Shown: positions 1 through 9,639 of the stretch, piece after piece
Position numbering within the stretch: position 1 is the stretch's first letter
Layout: every line of letters begins with the position of its first letter
From: Limnobaculum eriocheiris
GTDB taxonomy: Bacteria; Pseudomonadota; Gammaproteobacteria; Enterobacterales; Enterobacteriaceae
DNA length: 52,069 bases
NCBI RefSeq assembly: GCF_021010575.1
Contig: NZ_JAJNAG010000023.1
Span: forward strand, 1 to 52,069
Direction: 5' to 3'
Translations under genes and position numbers: made by a program
The notes under the pieces: generated by a model
The model's database searches: none
What the model was told of the DNA's origin: nothing
What the model saw: the letters and a program-made list of their open reading frames with translations, nothing else

Positions 1-107
1 TTTGCGAACCCATCTTAAACGGTTGACCCGCAAGACTATCTGCTTCTCAAAGTCAGAAGAAATGCACGATAAGATCATCGGATGGTATCTGACGATCAAT
101 CATTACC
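1..107 (+). mobile_element. IS1-family element, 3' end only
   Basis: The first ~107 bases look like the right end of an IS1-family insertion sequence. The reading frame from base 2 gives an InsB-like C-terminus, and the outer end reads ...TCATTACC, the complement of the GGTAATGA that begins IS1 right inverted repeats. Directly after this point the sequence becomes in-frame autotransporter coding sequence, so the element appears to sit inside that gene. The target duplication would begin at base 108 (actaaatct), but the left junction is outside the window and cannot be compared. Confidence 0.7.
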
Positions 108-112
108 ACTAA
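2..112 (+). CDS. insB: IS1-family transposase InsB, C-terminal fragment
   Basis: This is an open frame entering from the left edge and ending at TAA 110-112. Its 36 residues include [20 protein letters not shown], which follows the conserved end of IS1 InsB ([20 protein letters not shown] in classical IS1). InsB is the catalytic half of the frameshifted InsAB' transposase. The last codon and the stop appear to be supplied by flanking target DNA beyond the inverted repeat. Only the tail is visible, so it is unknown whether the element is intact beyond the window. Family assignment is by recalled sequence similarity. Confidence 0.7.
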   Translation: MRTHLKRLTRKTICFSKSEEMHDKIIGWYLTINHYH

Positions 113-2852
113 ATCTGCGTCACGACCGAATTTCAACAAAGCATTCGTTATTGCCGTTGAAGGTTCAAATTCCAGAGTAAACATTGAAGATAGCAAAATT
201 CTCGCCAATCTTTCCATTACCGGAAATAGCAACACATTAAATTTTAAAAATAGCGAGGTACTTTACAATATCTCATTGAATGGGAATAATAATACTTATA
301 ATTTTGACAATCTTACCTCGTCGGATCAAATACCTAAAACGTTGATTATTTTTGGTGGAAATGCATTAGAAAACAATAATAATACCACAACAGTATCAAA
401 CACCATTCTGAATACATCCAACGAATCCACTTTCGATGTCCTTTATTTAAATAAATCAGGCAGTAACAATACGTTCAATATCATCAACAGTACTTTCCAT
501 GATGATAACCCAGCTACCTCTAATGATTCTGCACTGGTTGTCGTATCCGGAGGCAGCGGTTCACATAATAACGTGACCAACTCCACCATCAATACGGGAC
601 AGGGTTATATCTTTCTCGATTTAACACCACAGGGAGGAAACTCCTTTATTACCAGTAATAGTACCCTGACCGGTGCCATCATGGCGGAAACCGATCAGTC
701 CTCAACGGTTGGTTTGACTGATAACAGTATTTGGAATTTAACCGGAGAAAGATCAGCCAGTAGCCGGGTACACATCGAAGATAGCCAGGTTAATATTGGC
801 AGCTCTACGTTAACGACAAATGAACTTAAAGCGACCAACAGTAAAATTGCGCTGGGTAATGCTGGCTCGCTTAAAGTTACTACTGATAGTTATATGCGGA
901 CTTCTCAAGTCACTATGGCAGATAACAGCCTGTTTGATGTTAGCGGTCTTCTCACTTTAGATAGCGCCACGCTGACCACCGGAACCGGCAGTAAGATCAA
1001 TTCAGGTACGTTGAGTATTATCAATGGGGGAAATCTGACGCTAAACAGCCAGTCAACCCTCAGCTCTTCCGGAGGATTTGACTTAAATGACGGTACATTA
1101 AATGTTCTGTCCGGTAATTCACTTAGTACCACCGATGTGGCATTAGCGGCAAACAGCAATCTGAACCTGACCACCGCAACCCTGGCTGCAACGGGAAATG
1201 CGTCGCTAAATAACTCTGCGCTCACCGCCGTCTCAGGCAGCACGCTAAATACAGTAGCATTGGCATTAGCAGAAAACAGCAAGTTGAATTTAACCGGCTC
1301 GGCCCTTAATGCTCAGGGAAATCTTAGTCTGGATAACAGTGGAATAAATGCACAATCTGGCAGCACGCTGAATATTGCCGATCTGGCAATGACAGCAAAC
1401 AGCCGCCTGAACTTGAATGCCTCCACGTTGAATTCTACCGGGAATATCGCACTGAATAACAGTTTGCTAACCATGGATTCCGGTAGCCACCTCACCACCA
1501 ATAATGTGACGTTAACCAATAACGCCACCCTGCTGATGTTAAGAACATCTGACGTTACGGCCAAAAGTATTCAGCTCAATAACGGTAATCTGGCTATCGG
1601 TAATGGTCAGGTCACCACTGAGTCATTGAGTAGCGGAAGTGGTGAAGCCAGCAGCCAAATAGCACCACAGGCACTTAGCGACAGCAATGCCAGAATACGT
1701 ATCAACGTTGATGGTCATCTGACCGCTAACAGCGCAACCGGCACTTACAATACCACTATCGCCAGTATTGGTTCCGTTGGTCAATATGATGGGCGAGAAA
1801 TGATAACTACCAATGGCGGAGGAGCCATTTTTGATGATGGCGATGGCTACGACCTTGGTATCTTCCGCTACGATTTAGTACAGCAGGGCAATAGCTGGTA
1901 TTTACAGGAAAGAAAACACGATCTTTCCTCTTCGGCCCGTACGGTTACCAGTTTAAGTCAGGCATCGTTAACCAGTTGGAATGCCGAAACTGACTCTGTT
2001 CACCAGCGTATGACCGTCTCCCGCCGAGATAACGATCAAGGATCCGCCTGGGGCAGCTATCTGGGAGCACACACCAGCACTCAACTCTCTAACGGAGAAA
2101 AAGCCAGCCAGAGCGTTAATGGCTTTAGCCTCGGTGTAGATAAACGCCTTAACACAAATTTAGGTTCCTATTTACTGGGCGTGGCCGTCAGCCGCGGTAT
2201 TTCCAATATTGACCATATGGTAAACAGCAGTTACGGCAACAGCCATGACGTCAATATGCAGGCTTACTCTTCTTACAGCAATCAGTTGGGATTCTTTGTT
2301 GACGGGCTGTTTTCCTACTCCATTATCAACAGCAAAATTACCACCGTCTCGCTGGATGATGAGCATTCTGATGGCAGTCTGGACACTCACGGATTTGGCG
2401 CATCGCTGAAAGGGGGATACCACTATATTTTACCGAATACGGCGTTTATTGAGCCTTACGTTCGCGCTTCAATGCTTAACATCGCTGATAAAAGCTACTC
2501 GTTGGATAACGGCCTTCGTGTTAGCAACAACCAGTACAAATCGTTACAGGGAGAGTTAGGTGTAGATATCGGTAAAAGTTTTGCACTGGGCGATGCTCTG
2601 GAGCAAACCCTGCGCCCTTATGTAAAAGTGGCTTATCAACAAGAGTTTAAAGACAATAACACCATCGATGTTAATGACTATACCATCAGTAATAATATTG
2701 ATGGCTCCGGTGGAAAAGTCGGTGCAGGGCTGGAATATACCATTAAACGGAATTTCGGCGCTTATGTCACGGCTAACTATGGCTCTAAAACTGGCGATAC
2801 CGGAACCGACACCCATTTAACTGGTACCGCTGGCCTGCGCTATAACTGGTAG
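108..2852 (+). pseudogene. Autotransporter adhesin, 5'-truncated by IS1
   Basis: This frame encodes a type V (classical autotransporter) outer-membrane protein whose N-terminus is missing. It is open from the IS1 junction at base 108, but no signal peptide or plausible start with a ribosome binding site is present. The first start-like codon, TTG 276, lies inside Asn/Ser/Thr-rich passenger sequence. The passenger is beta-helix-like, with three consecutive 41-codon repeats beginning at 1152, 1275 and 1398 (each starting NSxLNL) after a shorter unit at 1044. From about base 2010 the C-terminal ~270 residues resemble the autotransporter beta-barrel domain, starting near GSAWGSYLG and ending GLRYNW with a terminal aromatic residue. 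The barrel half looks intact. Without a signal peptide the product could not reach the periplasm, so I call it a disrupted gene. The missing 5' part may lie on the far side of the IS. Confidence 0.8.
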
Positions 2853-2877
2853 TAAGAAAACATCCGGGTTACATACG

Positions 2878-2915
2878 AATCAGCCCATCGTTTAAATCCG
2901 ACGGGCTGATTTTTA
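2878..2915. terminator. Rho-independent terminator between autotransporter and GGDEF gene
   Basis: Arms AATCAGCCCATCG and CGACGGGCTGATT (one mismatch) enclose an 8-base loop and are followed by TTTTTATT. The site lies between two convergent genes. The A-rich left flank is weak, so it probably serves mainly the plus-strand gene. Confidence 0.8.
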
Positions 2916-2932
2916 TTACACAGAAATGACTT

Positions 2933-4030
2933 TTACATTCCGTCAGATACCGCCACCTGATTCTTGCCCGCCTGTTTAGCACGGTATAACTGCTGATCAG
3001 CAGCTTTATAGAGTTGTTCCGCCGTTAATAAATTGCCCGGTAAAAACATCGCGACACCAATACTGATAGTCACCGGAACATGCTGACCATCGGCGCTGAT
3101 AAACTGATAACCATCAACCTGCTGACAAATATTCTGCGCCCGCCCCACCGCTTCCTGAACGTTAATATTGGGGAAAAGCAGACCAAACTCGTCACCGCCC
3201 AACCGACCAATAATATCGCCGAATCGTACCTGCCCTTTCAGCATATGTACCAGATCTATCAGTACCTTATCTCCCATATCATGACCATACCGATCGTTAA
3301 TGCTTTTGAATGCATCAATATCCATCATCATCATGGCAAACGATGAATTCTGATAGCGGGTAATTTTATGTACCCGCTGCACCTCTTCAAAGAAATGGCG
3401 GCGATTAATGGAATCAGTGAGTACGTCAGTTTCAGCAATGGTTTCGATGGTCTGGAAGGTTTCGCCGCGAATACGCTCACCAATAAACCCCCAAAACAGG
3501 GCCAGTACCAGCGCCCCTAACATATTGACCATCGCTGCGGGACTATAGGAAAACTCTGACCAACTTTTCAGGTGAATCAGCACAATAGTAACGATGGTTA
3601 AGCTATATCCCAGGCCAAACAGCGCTCCCTGACGACGCCCTAACAGCAAAAAAGCAAATCCGGGCGGAATGATCAGAAAAGCACTGATTTGTGCCCGCCC
3701 CTGAAACAGCCAGAACAGCGAAATCACTAAGGCAGAGGGCAGTAAAACCGTAATCCACAGCGTCTGATTCAGGTTTCCCCTAAACCATAGATCGGCCAGC
3801 GACAACAAGCACAATGCAATACAGATCGTATTAAACAGTGCCCCCAAAGGCAGATCGCTGATAAAAAGGTGAATAGGGATAAAGATCAATGCCCCGATGA
3901 TAGTACAGGCATGCGTGCCAATAACATGCCGGGTCTTCCTTTCATCATCAAGACAGCTGAACGACGTCGGGTATTCAATTCGGCCAGAGAATCGTTTAGC
4001 AATTTTAATGATGAGCTCTATCATATTCAC
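2933..4030 (-). CDS. Membrane-bound diguanylate cyclase (GGDEF)
   Basis: This predicted inner-membrane enzyme makes cyclic di-GMP from two GTP. Residues ~35-190 contain about six hydrophobic segments forming a MASE-like sensor region. Residues ~200-360 are a GGDEF domain with the signature intact as GRLGGDEFGLLFP, so it should be catalytically competent. An RxxD inhibitory site (RFGD) lies five residues before GGDEF, the position where c-di-GMP binds for product inhibition. No EAL domain is present. It is transcribed alone, convergent with the autotransporter. A link between c-di-GMP and the neighbouring adhesin is tempting, but nothing in the sequence shows it. Many paralogues exist in this family, so I give no gene symbol. 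Confidence 0.88.
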   Translation of the reverse strand: MNMIELIIKIAKRFSGRIEYPTSFSCLDDERKTRHVIGTHACTIIGALIFIPIHLFISDLPLGALFNTICIALCLLSLADLWFRGNLNQTLWITVLLPSALVISLFWLFQGRAQISAFLIIPPGFAFLLLGRRQGALFGLGYSLTIVTIVLIHLKSWSEFSYSPAAMVNMLGALVLALFWGFIGERIRGETFQTIETIAETDVLTDSINRRHFFEEVQRVHKITRYQNSSFAMMMMDIDAFKSINDRYGHDMGDKVLIDLVHMLKGQVRFGDIIGRLGGDEFGLLFPNINVQEAVGRAQNICQQVDGYQFISADGQHVPVTISIGVAMFLPGNLLTAEQLYKAADQQLYRAKQAGKNQVAVSDGM

Positions 4031-4413
4031 GTTATCGGTAAGAGATGGATATATTCAGGGCTACGGGCTACGTCACTCATCCTTAAGGCGTTTTATTATC
4101 ATAAGTGTAGCCTCAAAGGAGTAGAAAAGCATTTCAATGCAATGAGCTAGCTTAAACGCCGCGCTGACTTATCAATATCAAAAGGCCACACCCAATACCA
4201 ATCAGGCATTAGTTCGAAGCAACATCCCCGATTATTGATTCTCACCTCCCTTCTATCATAAGCACGCTACCCAACACTTCTTTACAGTATCTCCATCTTT
4301 TCTCCACCTTTCCCTCTCATTAACAGGTTAAAATACATTAATATTGCCGTTCTTTTCCTCACGGTTCACCAGATTCAGAAAAACAGAGAGTAGACGTATG
4401 AGAGGCGCTGTTC
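4031..4413. other. Intergenic region upstream of acrD
   Basis: These 383 bases separate the divergent diguanylate cyclase and acrD. I see no convincing ORF. A pyrimidine-rich stretch at ~4285-4320 contains repeated CTCC motifs, and an A/T-rich stretch at ~4320-4350 could hold the acrD promoter. Confidence 0.5.
4297..4314 (+). promoter_or_regulatory. Possible BaeR-like half-site upstream of acrD
   Basis: The core TTTTCTCCA matches the left half of the E. coli BaeR box as I recall it (TTTTTCTCCATNATTGGC), about 110 bases before the acrD start. E. coli acrD is activated by the BaeSR envelope-stress system. The right half of the box is poorly matched and the surrounding CTCC repeats make chance similarity likely. 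Confidence 0.22.
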
Positions 4414-7400
4414 ATGGCTAACTTTTTTATCGATCGCCCAATTTTTGCCTGGGTTATTGCGATTATTCTCAGCCTGTCAGGACTGCTTGCACTCAATTCT
4501 CTGCCGGTGGAGCAATATCCTAACCTGGCACCGCCAACAGTAAGAATTTCTGCCAGCTATCCCGGCGCCTCCGCCCAAACGCTGGAAAACTCGGTCACTC
4601 AAATTATCGAACAGAGCATGACCGGGCTGGATAACCTGCTGTATATGTCATCACAAAGTAGCAGCACCGGTAGTGCCTCAGTGACCTTGACCTTTATGGC
4701 AGGGACTGACCCCAATGAAGCCATGCAGCAAGTGCAAAACAAGTTAGAAAGTGCCACCCGAAAGCTCCCTCAGGATGTACAGCAACAAGGGGTTACCGTA
4801 TCAAAATCTGGCGACAGCAGCCTGATGACGGTGGCATTTGTCTCCACGGATCACAGCATGGATCGGCAGGATATTTCCGACTATGTCGCCAGTAATCTGC
4901 AAGACCCTCTGAGCCGAATTAACGGGGTTGGTAGCGTGGATGCCTATGGTTCGCAGTACGCCATGCGCATCTGGCTCGATCCCAATAAGCTGGTCAACTA
5001 CAGTCTGACCACCAAAAATGTGGTTGATGCCATCTCATCCCAGAACCAGCAAATCGCCGTTGGTCAGGTTGGCGGAACGCCATCAGTGAAAGGGCAGGCA
5101 TTAAATGCCACTATGAATGCTCAGGCCCAGTTAGAAACTCCGGAACAGTTTCGCGCCATTACCTTAAGGGTTAATCAGGATGGTTCTGTTGTTACGCTGG
5201 CTGATGTCGCTACCGTAGAGTTAGGCTCAGAAAAGTACGATTATTTAAGCCGTTATAACGGAATGCCCGCTTTTGGTATGGGGATTAAGCTGGCTTCCGG
5301 TGCCAACGAATTAGAAACGGATAAGCTGGTAAAACAGAAAATAGAGGAACTGGCACCTTACTTCCCTCACGGTTTAAAAGCCGAATATGCCTATGAGACA
5401 ACACCCTTTGTTCAGGCATCAATAAAAGACGTGGTAAAAACGCTGCTGGAAGCTATTTTACTGGTGTTCCTGGTGATGTATCTGTTTTTGCAGAACTTTC
5501 GCGCCACGCTGATTCCAACTATCGCCGTACCGGTGGTATTGCTGGGTACGTTTTCCATTCTGTATGCCTTTGGTTTTAGCGTAAATACCCTGACTATGTT
5601 CGCCATGGTGCTGGCCATTGGATTGCTGGTGGATGATGCCATCGTCGTGGTGGAAAACGTAGAGCGGGTAATGGCGATCGAAGGGCTATCCCCCAGAGAA
5701 GCGACCCGAAAATCGATGGGACAAATTCAGAGCGCACTGGTTGGTATCGCACTGGTACTGTCTGCCGTTTTCGTTCCGATGGCCTTTATGGGAGGCACTA
5801 CCGGAGCGATTTACCGGCAGTTTTCCATCACTATCGTTTCCGCTATGGTGTTGTCCGTACTGGTTGCCTTAATTCTGACCCCGGCCCTTTGCGCCACCAT
5901 GCTTAAATCGATTCCTCAGGGCCATCTTCACGCTAAACGCGGTTTCTTTGGCTGGTTTAACCGCTCCTTTGACCGTACCGCCAGTAAATACGAGCGAGGT
6001 GTGACCAACGTTATTCGACGCAGCAGCCGCACTCTTCTGGTTTATATCCTGATTATTGGTGGTATGGCCTGGTTGTTTATGAAGCTTCCTACCTCCTTTC
6101 TGCCGCTGGAAGACCGCGGCGTGTTTATGACTCAAATTCAGCTACCGGTGGGTGCCACTCAGCAACAAACGTTAAAAGTGGTAGAGAAAGTTGAAAAATA
6201 CCTGCTGGAAGACGAGAAGAAAAACGTTCGCTCGGTGTTTTCTATTGTTGGTGCCGGCCCGGGTGGCAACGGACAAAACGTAGCGCGAATGTTTGTTCGC
6301 TTACAGGACTGGGAAGATCGAACCTCCTCAGAAGACAGTTCTTTCGCCATTATTGAACGCTCTACAAAAGCCTTTAGCCAAATTACCGAAGCGCGGGTTT
6401 TCGCCAGTAGCCCTCCGGCAATCTCCGGATTGGGTAGCTCATCCGGTTTTGATATGGAGTTAGAAGACCATGCCGGTCTGGGCCACGATGCATTAATGAA
6501 GGCCCGCGATACCCTGTTGCAACTGGCCGCTAAGGAGCCCAGCCTGACCCGGGTTCGCCATAATGGTCTGGATGACAGTCCACAATTACAGGTTAATATC
6601 GATCAGCGAAAAGCTCAGGCGCTGGGGGTTAACATTGATGATATCAATAGCACCCTGAGAACCGCCTGGGGCTCCACCTATGTTAACGATTTTATCGACC
6701 GTGGGCGGGTGAAAAAAGTCTACGTTCAGAGTGATGCGCCCTATCGTATGCAACCAAGAGATATTAACCATTGGTATGTGAATAACAGCAATGGTGCTAT
6801 GGTTCCCTTTTCGGCGTTTGCTTCCACCACATGGACCTATGGTTCACCCCGGTTAGAACGCTATAACGGCAGTTCCGCAGTAGAAATCGTTGGTGAGGCA
6901 TCACCGGGTATCAGTACCGGTACGGCGATGGATACGATAGAGAAGTTAGTTACTCAACTACCGGAGGGTTTTGGTCTTGAGTGGACCGGTATGTCCTATC
7001 AGGAACGTTTATCCGGTTCTCAGGCTCCGGCGCTGTATGCTATTTCACTGTTAGTGGTATTCCTCTGTCTGGCTGCGCTGTATGAAAGCTGGTCAATTCC
7101 ATTCTCCGTTATGCTGGTGGTTCCGCTGGGGGTCCTCGGTGCCGTTTGCGCTACCTGGCTGAGAGGGCTGGAGAACGATGTTTACTTTCAGGTGGGGATT
7201 TTGACCATCATTGGGCTATCGGCGAAAAACGCCATTCTGATCGTCGAGTTTGCTAATGACCTGAATCGTAGCGGTAAAGATCTCATTTCCGCGACCCTTG
7301 AAGCCTGTCGCTATCGGTTACGCCCTATTCTGATGACATCGCTGGCCTTTATGTTCGGGGTTCTGCCAATGGCTATCAGCAACGGCGCAGGTTCCGGCAG

Positions 7401-7533
7401 CCAGCACGCCGTTGGTACTGGCGTATTGGGTGGCATGGTAACCGCTACCTTTCTGGCCATATTCTTTGTACCGGTCTTCTTTGTTCTGGTGCGAAAAAGA
7501 TTTCCTGGAAGGAAGTCAATCACTGAAAAGTAA
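4414..7533 (+). CDS. acrD: RND multidrug/aminoglycoside efflux permease AcrD
   Basis: This 1039-residue inner-membrane proton antiporter of the HAE1-RND family is close to E. coli AcrD along its whole length (1037 residues). Signature stretches include the N-terminus [14 protein letters not shown], the TM4 motif with the proton-relay pair [15 protein letters not shown], and [15 protein letters not shown] in TM10. Two large periplasmic loops follow TM1 and TM7. AcrD exports aminoglycosides, bile salts and other amphiphiles and works with the fusion protein AcrA and the outer-membrane channel TolC. Neither partner gene is here, as in E. coli, where acrD is also solitary. The paralogue AcrB is the main alternative; the sequence follows AcrD better. 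Confidence 0.92.
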   Translation: MANFFIDRPIFAWVIAIILSLSGLLALNSLPVEQYPNLAPPTVRISASYPGASAQTLENSVTQIIEQSMTGLDNLLYMSSQSSSTGSASVTLTFMAGTDPNEAMQQVQNKLESATRKLPQDVQQQGVTVSKSGDSSLMTVAFVSTDHSMDRQDISDYVASNLQDPLSRINGVGSVDAYGSQYAMRIWLDPNKLVNYSLTTKNVVDAISSQNQQIAVGQVGGTPSVKGQALNATMNAQAQLETPEQFRAITLRVNQDGSVVTLADVATVELGSEKYDYLSRYNGMPAFGMGIKLASGANELETDKLVKQKIEELAPYFPHGLKAEYAYETTPFVQASIKDVVKTLLEAILLVFLVMYLFLQNFRATLIPTIAVPVVLLGTFSILYAFGFSVNTLTMFAMVLAIGLLVDDAIVVVENVERVMAIEGLSPREATRKSMGQIQSALVGIALVLSAVFVPMAFMGGTTGAIYRQFSITIVSAMVLSVLVALILTPALCATMLKSIPQGHLHAKRGFFGWFNRSFDRTASKYERGVTNVIRRSSRTLLVYILIIGGMAWLFMKLPTSFLPLEDRGVFMTQIQLPVGATQQQTLKVVEKVEKYLLEDEKKNVRSVFSIVGAGPGGNGQNVARMFVRLQDWEDRTSSEDSSFAIIERSTKAFSQITEARVFASSPPAISGLGSSSGFDMELEDHAGLGHDALMKARDTLLQLAAKEPSLTRVRHNGLDDSPQLQVNIDQRKAQALGVNIDDINSTLRTAWGSTYVNDFIDRGRVKKVYVQSDAPYRMQPRDINHWYVNNSNGAMVPFSAFASTTWTYGSPRLERYNGSSAVEIVGEASPGISTGTAMDTIEKLVTQLPEGFGLEWTGMSYQERLSGSQAPALYAISLLVVFLCLAALYESWSIPFSVMLVVPLGVLGAVCATWLRGLENDVYFQVGILTIIGLSAKNAILIVEFANDLNRSGKDLISATLEACRYRLRPILMTSLAFMFGVLPMAISNGAGSGSQHAVGTGVLGGMVTATFLAIFFVPVFFVLVRKRFPGRKSITEK

Positions 7534-7619
7534 TGAGCCTCGGGGCGACGGTATAAGATACCCTGATTCAAAAGATGCTTTATCGCTCTTAATGAGCCAG
7601 ATAAATCAGCATGCGAATA

Positions 7620-7669
7620 TTCCGACCGTAAAAGCAATGAGCTCAAATCTACTGCGAGTACGGTCGGAA
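7620..7669. repeat. Dispersed ~51-bp palindromic element, copy 1
   Basis: Outer arms TTCCGACCG and CGGTCGGAA are perfectly complementary, with the pairing extended by TA/TA, and enclose about 30 bases. It lies 86 bases after acrD. The outer arms and total length match two other intergenic elements in this window (18927-18977 and 46736-46786). Confidence 0.55.
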
Positions 7670-7795
7670 CCCATATTTAGCGGCAAAGTACGCTCTATGG
7701 CGACATAAAGATAAACTCCCGATCCAAACCTCTGCCATAATCGGGTATACTGGTTCCTGTGTTTACCCATCAAATTAATTTATATAGGCTTTTTC

Positions 7796-8332
7796 GTGTT
7801 TTACCATATTCGCAGTATGAATCCGTCTGATTTGGACGCCATTCTTGATATTCAGGCATCGGTTTACCCCTCCGATATTCTGGAAAGCCCCGAGTTCTTT
7901 GAAAACCGACTGGAACTGTCCGCAGAAACCTGCTGGGTTGCCGCTACGCCAGAGCGTTTGTTGGGCTATCTGATCTCTTATCCATGGATTCGCACTTTCC
8001 CCCCATCTCTTGATGGCATGTTAAATAACTTGCCTGTGGAAGCCGACAGCTGGTTTGTGCACGACTGTGCAATCTCCCCTGTTGCACAGGGATTGGGTGT
8101 TGGTAAAACACTGTTTAACTCCGCAAAAGAAAATGCGGTGGAGCAGGGATTTCAACATACCAGTCTGGTATCTCTGGCTCAGGCAAACAGCTACTGGCGC
8201 AGTCAGGGTTATCTGCCCGTTGATCAAACTCCTCAACTCAGCGAAAAGCTTGCTGCTTATGGCGAGAACGCCTGTTATATGTATCAGGACGTTAATCACC
8301 CCATTAACGATAATTTAAGCCAGAAGCTCTGA
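7796..8332 (+). CDS. GNAT-family N-acetyltransferase
   Basis: This 178-residue protein has the GNAT fold. Acidic strand-4 sequence (DSWFVHDCAISP) is followed by the acetyl-CoA pyrophosphate loop VAQGLGVGKTLF (the Q/RxxGxG/A motif) and then SYWRSQGYLP, the usual C-terminal aromatic motif. The substrate is unknown. The start taken is GTG 7796; an ATG six codons later is an alternative with no better ribosome site. It stands alone between acrD and the gmk operon, with an intergenic palindrome upstream. I do not recognise a specific E. coli orthologue. Confidence 0.78.
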   Translation: MFYHIRSMNPSDLDAILDIQASVYPSDILESPEFFENRLELSAETCWVAATPERLLGYLISYPWIRTFPPSLDGMLNNLPVEADSWFVHDCAISPVAQGLGVGKTLFNSAKENAVEQGFQHTSLVSLAQANSYWRSQGYLPVDQTPQLSEKLAAYGENACYMYQDVNHPINDNLSQKL

Positions 8333-8670
8333 ATACCCGCCGCTTTAAACGGCTCAGTCAACGCTAATAACGATAGATAAAGCATTAAGTTCTCCCTCCA
8401 GGTAAAAGAACCTATTTCAGCAGGAAGCGAAAAACAAAAACAGCACCAAACGTGTACCCTGGAAGCCAGCGCGCACCAAGTATTTACCTTTTCTGCAACG
8501 GATAATTATTTTGTGAAAAGGCTCGAAATACCTTTAATTATCCCAATAATAAATAAAATTGATCCGTTATGGTGTGACAAGGATGTAAGCCAGACGGCAG
8601 CGGTGTATACTATACAGGGATTTTGCACGCTTCTTTTCTGATAATTCAACGACAGTAAACAGACATCATA
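8333..8670. other. Intergenic region upstream of gmk
   Basis: These 338 bases hold no convincing gene. A weak inverted repeat (GGATAATTA at 8500-8508 with TAATTATCC at 8535-8543) is present, and the gmk promoter lies near the 3' end. Confidence 0.45.
8606..8611 (+). promoter_or_regulatory. Likely -10 element of the gmk-rpoZ-spoT promoter
   Basis: TATACT lies 60 bases before the gmk start within the short palindrome GTATACTATAC. No good -35 hexamer is visible at the usual distance. A discriminator-sensitive promoter would fit a growth-regulated operon, but that is inference. Confidence 0.4.
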
Positions 8671-9294
8671 ATGGTTAAAGGTACTCTTTATATTATTTCA
8701 GCACCCAGCGGTGCAGGAAAATCCAGCCTTATTCAGGCGCTGTTAAAAACGCAACCGACTTACGACATGCAAGTGTCTATCTCTCATACCACCAGAGAGA
8801 AACGCCCTGGTGAAGCGGAAGGTGAGCACTACTATTATGTCTCTGTGGATGAATTTCAGCGTTTAATCGCAGAGGATGCGTTTTTAGAGTACGCCGAAGT
8901 TTTTGGTAACTATTACGGCACATCCCGGCCAAAAATTGAACGGGTGCTCTCGCAGGGAATTGATGTGTTTCTCGACATTGACTGGCAGGGAGCCCGTCAG
9001 ATTCGGGAAAAAATGCCGCACAGCCGCAGCATTTTTATCTTACCACCGTCGAAAGATGAATTAGTCCGTCGCCTTCAGGGCCGTGGGCAAGATAGTGATG
9101 AAATTATTGCTAAACGCATGGATAAAGCAGTACAGGAAATTTCTCACTATGATGAATATGATTATCTGATCATTAACGATGACTTTGATTTGGCATTACA
9201 CGACCTGAAAGCAATCATTCGTACTGAACGTTTGCGTTTAGACCGCCAAAAAATGCGAAATGAAGCATTAATCAGCAAATTATTGGCAGACTGA
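8671..9294 (+). CDS. gmk: Guanylate kinase
   Basis: This enzyme phosphorylates GMP to GDP with ATP, a step in guanine nucleotide synthesis and salvage. The 207 residues match the family length exactly. The P-loop is [11 protein letters not shown] near residue 10, followed by the GMP-binding segment with [11 protein letters not shown] and the [13 protein letters not shown] region. It heads the conserved operon gmk-rpoZ-spoT-trmH-recG. It makes the GDP/GTP precursors of the alarmone handled by SpoT downstream, and GMK is itself an alarmone target in many bacteria. ATG 8671 agrees with homologues. Confidence 0.97.
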   Translation: MVKGTLYIISAPSGAGKSSLIQALLKTQPTYDMQVSISHTTREKRPGEAEGEHYYYVSVDEFQRLIAEDAFLEYAEVFGNYYGTSRPKIERVLSQGIDVFLDIDWQGARQIREKMPHSRSIFILPPSKDELVRRLQGRGQDSDEIIAKRMDKAVQEISHYDEYDYLIINDDFDLALHDLKAIIRTERLRLDRQKMRNEALISKLLAD

Positions 9295-9348
9295 AGCAGG
9301 TTTCAGTATTATGCCCAGTCTTTTCTTTATCTGTGGAGCTACATACTT

Positions 9349-9624
9349 ATGGCACGCGTAACCGTACAAGACGCTGTTGAAAAAATTGGTAACCGCTTTG
9401 ACCTGGTGTTGGTCGCGGCACGTCGGGCTCGTCAAATTCAGACTCAGGGTAAAGATCCCCTGGTTCCTGAAGAGAACGACAAGTATACCGTTATCGCACT
9501 GCGTGAAATTCAAGAAGGTCTGATTAACTCTCAGATTCTGGATTCTCACGCTCGTCAGGAACAGCAAGAGCAGGATGCCGCAGAAATGCACGCTGTCACC
9601 GCGATTGCTGAAGGTCGTCGTTAA
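9349..9624 (+). CDS. rpoZ: RNA polymerase omega subunit
   Basis: This 91-residue omega subunit has the canonical N-terminus [20 protein letters not shown]. Omega assists assembly of beta' into RNA polymerase and forms ppGpp binding site 1 together with beta'. The length equals E. coli RpoZ. It lies 54 bases after gmk and 15 bases before spoT, so the genes for making guanine nucleotides, sensing ppGpp and controlling ppGpp sit together. Confidence 0.97.
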   Translation: MARVTVQDAVEKIGNRFDLVLVAARRARQIQTQGKDPLVPEENDKYTVIALREIQEGLINSQILDSHARQEQQEQDAAEMHAVTAIAEGRR

Positions 9625-9639
9625 TCAAGGCTGCCTATT

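Noticed and set aside
905-1564. Open frames of 83-125 residues on the minus strand inside the autotransporter passenger
   Set aside because: They are antisense shadows of repetitive Asn/Ser/Thr-rich coding sequence, with Val/Leu/Arg-rich low-complexity translations and no ribosome sites.
4031-4150. Short plus-strand frames reaching from the start of the GGDEF gene towards acrD
   Set aside because: They overlap the opposite-strand gene for most of their length and show no homology or start signal.
4414-7533. acrD as part of a local acrAB-tolC-like operon
   Set aside because: No membrane fusion protein or outer-membrane channel gene is adjacent; the gene stands alone as in E. coli.
8500-8543. 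Inverted repeat upstream of gmk as a terminator or attenuator
   Set aside because: The nine-base A/T-rich arms lie 26 bases apart with no U-tract, which is within chance expectation.
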